A stretch of DNA of 64,000 nucleotides from Nectonema munidae (taxonomy: Eukaryota > Nematomorpha > Nectonematoida > Nectonematidae): NCBI GenBank assembly GCA_030549495.1, contig JAUIRK010000463.1, positions 371,001 through 435,000 on the forward strand. Reading direction: 5' to 3'. A model generated the notes under the pieces. It did not search any database and had not been told where the DNA came from. It saw nothing but the letters and a program-made list of their open reading frames with translations. Made by a program: the position numbers and the translations under genes. The stretch's first letter is position 1. Each line of letters opens with the position of its first letter. This document shows, piece after piece, positions 33,626 through 45,479 of the stretch.

Positions 33626-35569
33626 AGATGATTTTTTATTTATTAATTGAATTGACCTTTGCGGTTTCAAATCCATCTTTGTCAGTCACGCTTATATTGC
33701 TCGACATTATCATATTTTACAAATAGGTTTTGATATATAGTTAATAATTAGATTTAAAAAAAATTAATTCTTTTCTTATTATATGATTAATGTTATTTTG
33801 TAAAAGTATTCTGTATAAAAAATTCTACGCTTAAAATGTCTTCATATGGACAATTATTTTGTTGAAATTCTACACTTTATAAAGGGAGAAATTATGCCCT
33901 CCCAAAGTCTTGATTTTTTAGTGATAGGTCCTTATTATTAAAGATTTAATGTGAAAAATAATATATTAGTTACCGCACAAAAAAATTATGAATGTTATAT
34001 TTAAGATTAAAATACGTGGAATGAAAGGAGAAAGATAAAAATAGAAAAAAATGCAATTACGATTATAGGCACACCAGATGGAAATGATTCTGAAGTTTCC
34101 TGTCTTCGCTACTTGTCTAATAGAAAGGAAAAGTGAGTTATGTGTGGAAAGAGAAAAGAATGAACCACGCCTAAAAAGTAAAAGCTGGGCTGACCTAGTT
34201 TTGTGGCGTATAGTAAGTAAGTAAGAGAATTAGTCAAGATATCAAACTGCGTGCAGATGCACAGATGACGATGTGAATGCTGAAGGGAGAGAGATAGGTA
34301 ATAGGTATATCTGTATAGGTATCAAATAATAACACATCCGTTACATCTAATAACTTATTCAAATGTGGAATGTAGTAATAGTAACTTACAAATATACGGA
34401 TAGAGATAAGAATATATAGAAGAAATTTTTCCATAATTAAGTAAGTATTATAATGATAATAAATTTACTATTAGTAATAGTAATAATAGTAATTTTGTAT
34501 GCTGAGATAAAGGAGGAATTAGCTTAAGTCAATATGAATATTGAAATCTAAGGGTCTATTAATGTGCTATACTCTCTTTTTCAAGTGTACATTTGTTTCC
34601 CTGGAGCCTTTTCCTTTGAAAACCAGATGTACTTTATCCAACGCGCGAGTCACATGCAAACATCTTATTAGTATAATAGAGAGAAGATATAACACCATGC
34701 ATAATAAAGATCCGTTTATTCATCATCTCTTATTCTGATAAACTATACTATATAAAATTGTTCACATGAAGATTTTATATTTTTGATTTGGCAGAAAGCC
34801 AGTTCTAAAACTTTCAAGCTGCGAAAAAGGGTAGATTGGCTACAACATTTACACTCAATTGTCTTTAAAAATAAATATTTTTTTGAATAAATATAAAAAT
34901 TATGAGGAAAAACTTTGACCCTCTCTAAGATTGAATGTGGTTTGACAAAAGAATCTAAATGATTATCTAAGAAATTGCAGAAAAACCTACTGCAGTTGTC
35001 ATAATGTCAGCAATAATTTTTTTCTAAATTTCACAATTTTGCAAAAATTTTTCAATAAAAAAGCCTTCATTAATTAGTGACTCTTATTTTATAGTAATAT
35101 GGATTAAGCCAGTATAACCTTAGCTGAGATACTATTAATTTGATATATCGATTGGGCAAGACAAGGCCAAAATTTGAAATGTGCCCAGGAACACTCGATC
35201 TCAGAAAACTCGCTCTCCGATGAATACTCGGTCTCTAATTCACATAGAATATTAAAGTTAGTGTTATGTCCATCCCTAATCCACGAGAGATAAATTCTGC
35301 CGTCCAACGAGTTTGAATAGCACTGATTTAGAAAATTAAATATTTAGCATAATCGCAAATTAAAAATTTAGTTGCAGGGAAATCTAAAAAGTGGAAAATT
35401 TTCTCAAAAATCACACAATCTGATACCACTGAAGAGGCGTTTAAAAGAGGTGGGCTGAGTGCAGACTGAGAATTGGAAAAAGTTTGCAAATTTATTTTAT
35501 TTTTTTAATTACAAGTAAATTTTTTCATTAGAAAAAGTTAAGCTGTTTAAATTTGAGTTTCATTTTGTT

Positions 35570-35685
35570 GAAGCAGAGGTAATCCAGTGACGCTGGGTTC
35601 GATTCTCCAGCATGACCATCCCTATCTTCTGTCGTCCAGTTATGTTCCCTTGGATATGCTACCAACAATTAAAAAATGGTGTAAA
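35570..35685 (+). repeat. tRNA-derived SINE, family A, copy 2
   Basis: Box B GGTTCGATTCT at 35596-35606, then a body matching the copy at 1943-2090 (ATGACCATCCCTAT, CTGTC, TATGTTCCC, ACCAACAATTAAAA). Box A is weak or lost, so the copy is 5'-degraded. Confidence 0.65.
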
Positions 35686-36151
35686 AATGTGTAGAAAGAA
35701 AGTACTCATTTTAATAAGATTTGGTGATTTTCTTAATTCTTATTTCCAAGTCCATATACTCTACTTAGGAGGTCACAGAACTTTATCAGGAGAGTTGAGT
35801 AACCTTATAAAAAAAGATGATAATAAATTTACATTTGTTGAAACAATTTTTATTCATTACATTTTATTTTTGTTCACACTTTTGCAAATTTCCATATCAC
35901 TTCAATGTTTTTCTTAACATCAACCTATCCTTATAATTTCGTTTCGGTACTACATCTATCTGTATATATTGTTGCATTGAGAAACCACAATGTGTTTGTG
36001 CCATGCAGTCTTGATTATAGAGTCAACGAAGGCCCCAAAACTTAAATGCTCTCTTTAAAAAGAAACATCCAGATCATGGAAAAAAGGATTTGGATTTTTC
36101 AAGCGATATGAAGGATGTCTCAAAATTTAAAGACATGATGTCAGTGAGTTG

Positions 36152-36312
36152 TTTCACATGGGGAATTTAAACGTAGTTCAAGCCTCATATGAAATTGCTC
36201 TGGAAATAGCCAAACAAAAAAACCAAGCCCAATTAAAGAAACACTTGTGAAACCGTGTATTTTGAAATCAGTAAACTTTCCTGGGTAAGGCCTCTTCAAA
36301 GATGATGCTTTG
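36152..36312 (-). CDS. Candidate isolated exon, hydrophobic (uncertain)
   Basis: Within a 119-codon minus-strand frame, the part reading S-S-L-K-R-P-Y-P-G-K-F then G-F-T-S-V-S-L-I-G-L-G-F-F-V-W-L-F-P-E-Q-F has non-random composition and looks like a membrane segment bounded by polar residues. A possible acceptor (TTTCAAAG) lies near 36312 and a possible donor (CCAT|GTGAAAC) near 36160. No family recognised and no partner exon found. It may be chance or a fragment of an unseen gene. Confidence 0.25.
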
Positions 36313-36499
36313 AAATAATTATAACAAATAAATAATAAAACAAAAATAATACTAAAAAATAATACTACCTTTTCAAATAATATACTACAATAGACGTATT
36401 TTAGAATGTCTATTGATGTTAAATGCATATTGTGACCGAAATAAAGGTCCACACTTGTTTTCCTCTTAAATACGATACAAATTAACACATGTATCCTCA

Positions 36500-39400
36500 T
36501 GTTTTCAACTTCTTGCTTGTGTGAGATACGTTCATTCAGTTGACATTAAATACGAATTCTAGTTTCATAGTTGATTTGAAATCACTACAAAATCTGATAT
36601 ATTTGGTAAAAGTTTCACTTTTTTTTCATTAAAATGCTTTCAATAGGGAAACAAATTTGGGTTGTGTCCGGATGATGCACAGCACTTTACGACAAATATA
36701 TCCACTGAATGATCCACAAATATTGCTTTTCTTAAGAAAGTGATTGATTCTGTAATCAAAAGTATAAATTATTCGAAAAATTCAGCACTCAAGCTTCGCA
36801 ATTTAAATAACTATAAGCATGAATGTTCAGTATTTCTAGATTTAATTATTCTGCATGTTCCATATGATATTTAATCAGCATTAGAATTCGGCTGATTCTA
36901 GATGAAGATTAGGATTCTGAATCTGATACTCTCAATTATTTAATTAAAATTTTGATTCCGATCTTCACATTTCTAAAATTCTGATTTTGATTCTGATTCT
37001 TGAAATATGATTCTAAAGTGTTTTCACTGGTTCTAGTGAAATGTGTCAGAAAAGGATTTGCATTTTCTCTAATTTAGAATTACAGGAGACGTATTATGCT
37101 TTTGATTCTGATGTTCATTCTGGATTTTTTATAAACAGGATTTTTCTAGGAATTTTTATAATTCTGATTTTAATCAGAAATCAGAATGTGACTCAGCTCT
37201 CGGCAGGAGATAATAAACAGTATACCATAAATTTCAAAGTTTGATGAACAAATCCAACTGCAGACATCCCACTAGCTCAGTTAAATAGCTGTTAAACCTA
37301 TTTTGATATTGTTATTATTAAAAAAAGTGGTTTTTTTGTAAAATAAGTTGGTACCAATGCTGATTTAGTTTACTAATAAATAATTAGTAGATTCTTGAAA
37401 AATGTTGGAAATATGTTTTTATCTTTTCTTCAGACTGCAATGTTGCGGGTTTAGGAGAGACATTTTCCGACATAGAATTCAACTCCAAGCCTCACTCCGA
37501 CTATAAATACTTAAAGATTTAAAATAATTAAATCTGAATCTTACTTTCTGCTTCGACTAGAAAAAAACTTCTCCATATGCTTACAGAAATAATTTTTTTT
37601 TTCATTTTATAAAATATTTCTAATAGCCGGACTCTTAACTCAGATTTTGCAACTTTACTTCACAGAAAATAAAATTGTAAATCAAGCGCTGATAATAGGG
37701 CGTTATGGGATATTAAGCTGCCGGGCAAGAGGTTATGAGTGCAAAAACGTTGTGAACCACTGCGCTAAACAGGTGTGCATGAGTTTCTGAAGTTATAATT
37801 AAAATGATAAAATTTTATTAAAAAAAATAAGATATAATCAAAAAGATTAAATTAGTGAAATAATTATATAATATAAGTATTTTGATGAAAAAATCTTTAT
37901 AAGCAAGCATACTGTCGAGAAAACACCATGAGTCTACCTTTCGTCCGAAAGGCTTCCATCTGGTCTAAAAACATATTATCTCGCTCACAGCATGTCTAAA
38001 AGATGTTCCTCACCATTCCTGTTAGTGGTTGCGGGAGTATTTTATCGATAAGGAAATTTGGTTATTGTAATAATGATATGAAAGCTAAGGCGAAGTCAGT
38101 GCATATAATGTACAAAAGAGTAATGTAAGAGAATAATCGTTTTTATCTAGACTTTACACAAAAAAGAGGAAAAATTTAATCAATATTTCGACCTTACGGT
38201 CCTTTTATCATTAACCCAAAAAAATTTTTGAAAGAATTTTACCGCCTAAATATTTGGTTTTAGAATCTTGAAAAAGACAGTAAGGTCGAAATATTGATTT
38301 AATAAGGATAAACAATACACAAATAAACTACATCAGATTTACCTTAAGCTGTGTAATTAATTAACGCTGCTTACTACAAAAGAGTATCATGAAAATTTAG
38401 AGATGGTATTCAAGTACACAAAAATTCTGGGATCCAATGAAGGCTAATTAAACACCTGAGAGACATTTGATAGTTCATGTACTCAAAATATGACGGGTAT
38501 AAAACATTCTTTATTCTATTCTGATAGAGTTTGATACTCCAAAATATTAAAATTTTTTTGAAATGAATGGAATAATTTCTTAATTTTTTTTCAAATTTTG
38601 GATGCGTAAAAAATTGTTTTTATTAAATGAAAACTTAAAATTTTTTTACATTTTTGTAATCAGTATAAAAAAATTTTAAGATGATTTATTGAATTTGAAA
38701 ATCGGATACGTTTCAAATTTTTCGAAAATCTCTTTCCTTCTTCCACTTTTCCTCTTCCAATTTTTTCAAAAAATAAAAAGTCTTTTTTATTCAAACTTTT
38801 TATTTCTTTCTCATATTAAAAATGTAAAATAGAAAAGTGTTAAAAAATGTGAAAACAAATTAAAAATTGAACAAATTATAGACAAATGAAATTATTAATA
38901 ATATTCGTATACATTATAACCTTCATTGGAAGAGACGATTTTATATAGCGCTAAGGACGAATAGTAGGCCAAAAACTGGATAATCTTGATTTTATGTTTA
39001 TTTATTTATTAAAATTACAAAATAAATCGAGATTTTTTGTTGTATCAATTTTTTATTAAATAACACTTAACTTTACTCCATTTTATCATATAGCTATTTT
39101 ATTTCTATTAATATTTTTTTAAAAAAGTTGGATTTTTAATTAGTAATAAATAAATATGACTTAGCAATTTTTTGAAAAATTTAAATATTTAAAGATGGAG
39201 TTCAATTTCATAAATTCTATGAAATATTGATGTACATGTTGATTTTAGCCGGGTTATGGAATCGGAGTCCGAGTCTGAAGTAGGGGTCGGTAGAGTCGCA
39301 GATTTTGATAAGGTGTCAGAGTGGAGTCGTAATAATTATTGCGATTTTAAACTAAAAATCGGGCAAATAAAATTATGTTGAATCATCAGTGTAAAAAAAG

Positions 39401-39860
39401 TATTCATAAATTGAGTTGCAGTCCCCAAATTACAAATAAATTGAGTTCGAGCTGAAAAATTGTAAATAGTCGCTGCATTTTAGTGCCTTTAACGTAGAGG
39501 ATCAACTAGCCAGGTTTGTTGGAATTGCCCAGGAGGGGATGTCGTGTAACCTACAAAAATTTTCCCTTGGCCGAACACGGTTCTTAAGAACCGTTTCTTA
39601 GAACACGGTCTAGAATACCTGTTAAAATATATTCCGCCTTAGTTGGTTATCCTCATATACCTACATATGGCCATTAGCGGATTTTTGAATTTTCATCATG
39701 GCGGTTTGAATTCTGAATAAAACGATGTTTACGAGTTTATTCCTTACAATGAGTGATTACAATTCTGATATCATGGTTCGCAGTAAATCTTGATTGGTGG
39801 GGATTTATACAATGAGAAGGGTACAGCGAGAGAAGGGGCTCTCGACTCTGAAAAGTGATG
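36500..39860. other. Intergenic, low-complexity GATTCT/GGAGTC tracts and an inverted repeat
   Basis: 36880-37200 is rich in GATTCTGATT-type units. 39240-39310 has GGAGTC/GAGTC units. 37430-37770 carries sequence resembling hAT subterminal regions, ending GTGAACCACTGCG. A 20-bp inverted repeat sits at 38178-38299. No gene seen. Confidence 0.5.
38178..38299. repeat. Perfect 20-bp inverted repeat, 82-bp loop
   Basis: AATCAATATTTCGACCTTAC at 38178-38197 is the exact complement of 38280-38299. The right arm is preceded by TAGAATCTTGAAAAAGA, and this combination recurs at 5341-5373. The element family is not identified. Confidence 0.85.
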
Positions 39861-40320
39861 ACTCTGACATCACCTTCCTTTATTAACATCCAGCAATACT
39901 CTCATCCAACCATCCTTCTCTACGAAATATTTAAGTCTTTATTTCCAACAAAAACTTCAAATGGTCAACCCACTTCAAAACCTATACCACAGACTCTCTT
40001 CCGCTCTGTTTTTTCTTAATAAAATTATATCTTGTATATGGGGTCCGAGCATTCAATATTCTTCATTTATTTACAAGTGAATTATTCAGCCTACTCTTTA
40101 ATATGGGATTCTTTCATGGGGTTTATCTTTAAAATACCCTTCATCCCTTGATTATCTAAAAATATTTCACCGCATATGCTTCATCATAATGACCAGAGTC
40201 TACAAAAGCACCCCTTCTAGTTTCGTAGAATTCCTCACAAACTGTCTTCCATTAACACTACATTTCAAAGAAGCTGTGACAAAAAATATAACATGACACG
40301 CATCGAAGAAACTTCCAGCT
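39860..40320 (+). mobile_element. I-type LINE remnant, region C-terminal to the RT domain
   Basis: Translates with stops as I-I-S-C-I-W-G-P-S..., I-I-Q-P-T-L, Y-G-I-L-S-W-G, and then R-V-Y-K-S-T-P-S-S-F and L-P-L-T-L-H-F-K-E-A. These match the conserved 'WG', 'YG..+W' and 'TP...LP.L.L..+EA' blocks that follow the reverse transcriptase in I-clade LINEs. The copy is broken and ends where the poly-C/poly-T block starts. More LINE-like sequence at 41.76-42.19 kb may be its continuation. Confidence 0.6.
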
Positions 40321-40364
40321 AAAATCCTTCTTCCTCAATAACACCTCCACACTTCCTCCCCAAC

Positions 40365-40800
40365 TACCCACCCCCCCCCACACCCCCCCCCCCTAATTTT
40401 CCCCCACCCCAAACCCCCCCCCTCCCCTCCCCCCCCCCCCCCTCCCCCCTCCCCCCCCCCCCCCTCTTTTTTTTAATTTATCTAACTTCCTTTTCCCCCC
40501 CCCTAACCTTAATTTATTTAAATAATTTTTTTTAAAAAAAAAAAAAAAACTCCTCTCTTCTTCCCCCCCTAAAAATTTTTTTTCTCTTTTTTTTTTCAAA
40601 AATTTTCCCCTTCCCCCTCCTCCTTTTTTTGGGGGTTATTTCCCTCCTTAAAAAAAAAAAAAATTTTTTTTAAACCCACCTCACTTTTTTTAACTTCAAC
40701 CAAACACCCCCCTTTTTTTTTTTTTACTTTTATTTTAAATTTAAAATACTTTGGGGGGGGGGCAAACATCTCCAAACTCCCCTTACGATCAGCTAAACCC
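40365..40800. other. Poly-C/poly-T/poly-A block, probable low-quality sequence
   Basis: About 430 bp made almost only of homopolymer runs (C up to ~14, T and A up to ~17), unlike any other part of the window. Apparent frames here encode Gly/Lys/Phe runs. I read it as a sequencing or polishing artefact over a collapsed or poorly covered stretch; a real low-complexity tract is the alternative. Confidence 0.7.
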
Positions 40801-41031
40801 CTTTCCTCTTCAAACCTATGAAGGTTATGACTTTTTGTAAAATTAATAACCTGAAACAAAAAATAATGAACTTTTTGTATTCATTTAAAAAATGATTTTT
40901 ATTTTGTCTAATTTTAAAATAAAGTTACGCGCTTCTTGAATTGAAAATTGGAATATTTGAACAAAAAATGATAAAAATTATTTATTTGAAAATTATAACT
41001 AAATTATTTTATTACAGTTTATAAACTTATG

Positions 41032-41256
41032 TCATAAATATTTGTTGCTTTTACAGGTATTGTGAAGCTCTTCCATCATTTTCACCGCTCTCTCTGCTAT
41101 CATATTTGTGCGAGGGATATTAAGCATAGACTCATCAGATACCATATGTGAATTGAAACATTTTAAAGCTTTTGGACATTTTAATTCAATGAGACAAGTT
41201 TGAAGATCATTATATATTTCTTTAGAGTATAATTGAAAAACCATGCTCTTGCCCAA
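41032..41256 (-). pseudogene. Unassigned coding remnant, probably mobile-element derived
   Basis: A 74-codon frame with M-L-N-I-P-R-T-N-M-I-A-E-R-A near its end has protein-like composition. The P-R-T-N-M-x-x-E-R pattern recalls conserved protein fragments found next to decayed transposases in invertebrate genomes. I cannot assign a family. It lies between the poly-C block and a piggyBac-like MITE. Confidence 0.3.
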
Positions 41257-41329
41257 GTGTTAGCTATAAAATCACAAGCGAACTTTAACTGGTCTCTCCA
41301 CTCTGCAATTAAAAAGAAAGCAACTAAAG

Positions 41330-41466
41330 TTAACCCATTTAAGGCCAAGCAAAGCAGACGATATCTAAAAAAACGCAGACGATTTATATTCAAAGTCATT
41401 GAAAAAAGCAGACGAAGATAAAATTACTTATGTTCCAAAATAGGAACATTGGCCTAAATGGGTTAA
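41330..41466. mobile_element. piggyBac-like MITE, 137 bp
   Basis: TTAA stands at both ends (41330-41333 and 41463-41466). Inside, CCCATTTAAGGCCAA is the near-exact complement of the right end TTGGCCTAAATGGG, with a one-base indel. TTAA targets with CCC-starting inverted ends are the piggyBac signature. No coding capacity. Confidence 0.75.
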
Positions 41467-41759
41467 TATTGCTCTAGAATTCTATCTTGAATTGTGAATG
41501 CATGGCAGTTTTTTCCATTTTATACAAGGCCACGTGTGTTCTTTGTTATAAAAAATATAAGCTTCACATAATTAAAAAAATTTTTTAAATCATCTCTCCA
41601 ACCTAGGTTTTCTTTAATTGGAAAGTCCTTTTGTCCTAAATAGATTTTTGTAATTCTTCATAACTTTCTAAAATTTCTTTATAAAACTATATAATGAAGA
41701 TTTGGTGATTCAGATTTTGTTTATATAGAGAAATCTGTATTATGTGAAAAATCGAAAAA

Positions 41760-42190
41760 ATGGCGCAAATTAAGTCAAGAATGTGATATACACCTCTACT
41801 CAAATCACACACTCTATACCTCAGACAAGAACTCATCCAATCCTCACCCTCTTCTCTCCTCCATCTTATAAATAACCCAAATCTAATTCTTGACTTTTGA
41901 TCGAAAATGAAATTCTTCCCCCCACCACGACTGCTGATGAGATAGCTTCCCTTGTAACGCGAACTTCTCTTGTATCAAAAAATCCCAAGTTATCTTTGTA
42001 GATTTAACTGCAATCAATCCGAAACACCCCATCATCTTCCACTTTCTAACTCTCTCTACCAACTCCTTCCATATCCGATTCTCTTTAATGCTCTAAAGTC
42101 TAAACACTCCTATTATCCGCTTAGAATAAAACGTGCCATCCACAAACTCAATTACTTGTGTCACCACATCAACTCACAATTAAAATAAAA
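41760..42190 (+). mobile_element. Possible LINE 3' region
   Basis: A 72-codon frame at 41970-42188 contains L-C-R-F-N-C-N-Q-S-E-T-P-H-H-L-P-L, which resembles the C-x(n)-C-x(n)-E-x-x-H-x-L motif at the C-terminus of many LINE ORF2 proteins. It fits the I-type remnant at 39.9 kb, separated by the artefact-like block and a MITE. Confidence 0.4.
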
Positions 42191-42999
42191 TAAAAACTCC
42201 ACAAATAACTACACCATTTTTATTAGTTTTAGACTTATAATTAACCAAATTTTCTAAGTTATTCTCTCTCTTTATCTCTCGAATCGTCAAGCCAATCAAT
42301 GCAATCCTCTAAAAACCGCAAATATAAACCTCCTCAAGCATTTCGCATATGGAAAATTCGATAGTGTATAGATATATCTTCCTACTTACCCACATACCTA
42401 TGCATGATGAAAATCTGAAGTACTGTTATGAGAACTTTAACATTTGGGGTTTTCTTGCTAACTCCCATTGCTTATTTCATATGGGGCAATCTAGAAATAA
42501 ACGCATTCATGTTAAATATTTTTATCCAGAGAATTTTGTAGAACCTTTTTTGATTTCATCAATGGACAGAGTTATGTTCATTCTAATTAATTCTTTGATT
42601 CGGTTTGATTTAAAAACAGAAGGAATCCTAATGCTAGAATATCGCATTTTCGATTTTTGCTGAACAATTTTCAAATAAGTATCAGAATATTTACGTTCAA
42701 TTGACGAAAAACTTACAAAGTTTAAAGATTGTTGTCTTATAAAGATTTACGTACTATTTAAACCTAATGACTATGCGGTAAAATATATCATTGTAATGAT
42801 TGCAAATCTTTTTATCTTTTGAGACATGAAATATATTTATCATGACTAGGGCAGACAAAAATTGACCTAAAAACTTTTTAAATATTGACTTTTTGGAAAA
42901 AAAATTGACTTTATGGTAAAAAAAATTGACATTTCTTTTATAACTTTTTTTGTCTATTCTTCAAAGATATATATATGTGTAATAAAGTTTTTTTTTTAA

Positions 43000-43182
43000 T
43001 TATTTAGAACTATTATAATAAAACATGAAATAGTTAATAATGTTATGTGGAGAAAAATTTCTGTCTTTAGCCAGAAGCTTTTTAAGCATTGAAAAAGATC
43101 TTTCGACAACACATGTTGTTGCTTGACAGTTCTGAAGCAGTAGGCAAGTACTGGGTGAAATGTTTTCATTTTTCATTTCCAA
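43000..43182 (-). pseudogene. hAT transposase C-terminal dimerisation segment
   Basis: 60-codon frame containing Q-A-T-T-C-V-V-E-R-S-F-S-M-L-K-K-L-L, the hAT C-terminal dimerisation motif. It is separated from the upstream piece 43188-43385 (H-F-M-N-N-K-N-K-Q-N-Y-Y) by a short break. Confidence 0.75.
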
Positions 43183-43516
43183 AACTTTTAAAAAGTCACT
43201 ATTTTCAAGCCTTTTTTTAAATAATTTTTGATTTTACACTCATTTTCAGTAAAGTGAATGGAATCAAAAATTTGCTTTGCATCCTTGATACTAAAAGATG
43301 AATATTCAATTTTTTGAATAATTTCTGTCAAATTGTAATAATTTTGCTTATTTTTGTTGTTCATAAAGTGACGAATTGTTAACACTTTTTTTTGGCATTT
43401 TGAACAAAGACACCATCTTTGCTTTTGAAAGAATTAACAATTCTTGACTTCTGGTAATTTATCAGAGTAATAGGAAGCCTCTTCTAGCCAACTCGCCCAT
43501 CTTGTTATAATTGGTG

Positions 43517-44212
43517 TTAGAATCTAAAGGCAGCTTTTCTATTTTTATTTTTAATTGTTGCAAGTTTAATGTTACCAATGAGCTCATCTACTTCTTTATA
43601 GAAAGATTTAAATTTCATGGCACAATTGTGAATTAAATGCGCGAAGCATGAAATATGAAACAAATTAGAATGCACAATTTTCAATATTCGGCCAGCGGCT
43701 AAATTATATTTAGCAGCATCGGTTAAAAACAATAAAAAGTTCTCTTTTTTAACGTTAAACTCCCTTAAAACATCATCAACAACACACACAATTCTTTTCG
43801 AGTCAACATTCTCTTCAAATCGTATACACTTGACAAGCCATGTTTTTTCTGGAATATATATTGAGTCAATTAGAACATTCACAAAGCTCGCATCGCGAAG
43901 AGTGCTTTCATCGAATATTAAAAAAACTTTTTTTTCATTCAATTTATTTTTTATTTGATCAATCAAGTCAGCGGAAAGATTTGAAACAAGATTTCTACTA
44001 GTGGAAATCGAGGGAATTGGGTATTCTAATTCTGAGAAAAACATTTTGATTGGAGGATGTGAAAGCTTATGTAAAGGGATGTTTGCTTCTAAAAGGCATC
44101 TTATCAAACTTCGAGAAAATTTCTTATCAGCTGATTCTAAATAGTTTTGAATTATACTTGTGCTAGATGAACTTGGTAAACCAAGCTGGTGCTTTTTCGT
44201 TTTTTGTGGTTT
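43517..44212 (-). pseudogene. hAT transposase core (CGGBP1-like), decayed
   Basis: Open from just after a stop near 44213 to a stop at 43517, about 230 codons. It holds the core up to I-K-L-A-T-I-K-N-K-N-R-K. The conserved continuation (T-P-I-I-T-R-W-A-S-W-L-E-E-A) is found in another frame at about 43440-43515, showing a frameshift. Host function is unlikely. Confidence 0.75.
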
Positions 44213-44789
44213 TCAATAAAAAAAATTTTTTTTCATGATTGACAATCACGTTTCAAATTTTGCAGATTTAGAAATTGTAAATTCATGAGGATTTCCTTTT
44301 TGCCCCTTTCGGCCTGCTTTGACGTAATTGATTATAATTCGAAGCTGTTGTTTAAAACGTATGAGTAAATTCAAAGCTTTAAATCTAAAAATGATAAAAC
44401 TACAATGTCTTTTAATATCATACTTAGTCAGACAATATAAAAAGTTACAATATAAAAAGCAAAATAGTTTTGAATTTTTTTTTCATAAATATTGATAAAA
44501 TTTTTTTAAAATTTTTAAAAATTGAAATATATGAACAAACTTGCTAAATAAAAAGATTTGAAAATTTTAAAACATTTTTTTTTTGAATATTTGTATAATA
44601 ACTTCTGACAGCAATTCTAAACTATTTCTACGCACAAAAAAGGTAGGAGAAAACATTTTATCAGAAATATTTTTAAGTTTGACTGAAGAATCAATGCATC
44701 TGAGGTCAAACAGTTATTCTTTGAGTAGTATAAGAAAAAAATATATTCGGGTTTTCTTGAATTGATTCCATTATTGAAAGAGAAGAACC

Positions 44790-45160
44790 ACTATCATGTC
44801 GTGAATTTCGGTACAAAACTAAGTTGAGTCAATTAAGAATTGTTTATGACGTTTGCATCCATCCTTACGAATATTGTGGTCTCGCCCGCAATGCAGAATC
44901 CAGGATCTACCTGGACTTTCTATCCCGCAAATCACCTAAGAACGACATCTGGTGGTGCATAACCATACCTTGATATAAATCTAGTGTTAGCTTGATTACT
45001 AACAAAGTTAGAATCAGGTCGCCAGAGCAATCAGTCCTAACAGCAAAAACCTTTGAATTCTTCAGAGAAAGGAAAACAGGATAAAAAACTGACACAACGG
45101 AATATAGCTTGCTCCTAAATAAAAAGATAGTACTATATGCATATGTCTTCTCCAAACCTG
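44790..45160. other. Unassigned, possibly decayed coding sequence
   Basis: GC content is slightly raised and both strands have fairly long open stretches, interrupted once or more. Plus-strand reading gives pieces such as L-A-R-N-A-E-S-R-I-Y-L-D-F-L-S-R-K-S. No family recognised; probably mobile-element debris. Confidence 0.25.
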
Positions 45161-45479
45161 ATTAACCTAGCATAGATAGACTTATTTGGATCGAGGGAAA
45201 ACAATCCCTCTGATGATCCTTCTGAAAGTGCACCAAGTAAAGAGAGTAATTACCCCTGAGATTAAGAATAATTTTGAAATATATTTGTATTAAAAGTGAT
45301 TTATTTTTGATATAATATTTTTAAAATGTAAAATATTGTCATTAATGTATTTATGCAGCTATTATACTTTAGTTCACTGCGCAAAAGACTTTTCTATTCC
45401 ATCCAATTAATGACGGCCCACGGGTTCAGTAACACTGCATGTTAAATACTTAATCAATTTTTGGTTATTTGTTTCGAAA

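Larger units (their letters stand above)
32211..36140. other. Intergenic with tRNA-like and hAT-like fragments
   Basis: Includes a tRNA-like stretch at about 32283-32360, a lone hAT-type left end CCAGTGGTTCTCAATC at 33031, a minus-strand tRNA-like stretch at 33545-33625, a possible small hAT-like element around 35100-35330 (CAGTGCTATTCAAAC on the minus strand) and a SINE at 35570. No host gene seen. Confidence 0.5.
42848..44230 (-). mobile_element. Broken hAT transposon with CGGBP1-like transposase
   Basis: A plus-strand left terminus TAGGGCAGACAAAAATTGACC at about 42848 resembles those at 23268 and 58776. The rest is the transposase gene read from about 44212 leftward: end of a zinc-finger-like K-K-H region, catalytic-core segments (F-L-I-F-D-E-S-T; L-T-D-A-A-K-Y-N; H-I-S-C-F-A-H-L-I-H-N-C-A) and the C-terminal dimerisation segment (Q-A-T-T-C-V-V-E-R-S-F-S). 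At least two frame breaks or stops separate the three open pieces. The right-hand terminus was not found. Confidence 0.75.

Noticed and set aside
36880-37240. Tandem GATTCT-type units as a satellite
   Set aside because: Units are too irregular and mixed with other sequence; better described as low complexity near a possible hAT end.
38178-38299. Hammerhead ribozyme linked to a Penelope-like element
   Set aside because: The arm motif with GTCGAAA suggested it, but no CTGATGA core lies at a suitable place.
40393-40859. Frames encoding Gly-rich and Lys/Phe-rich peptides
   Set aside because: They are read from homopolymer runs in a probable sequencing artefact.
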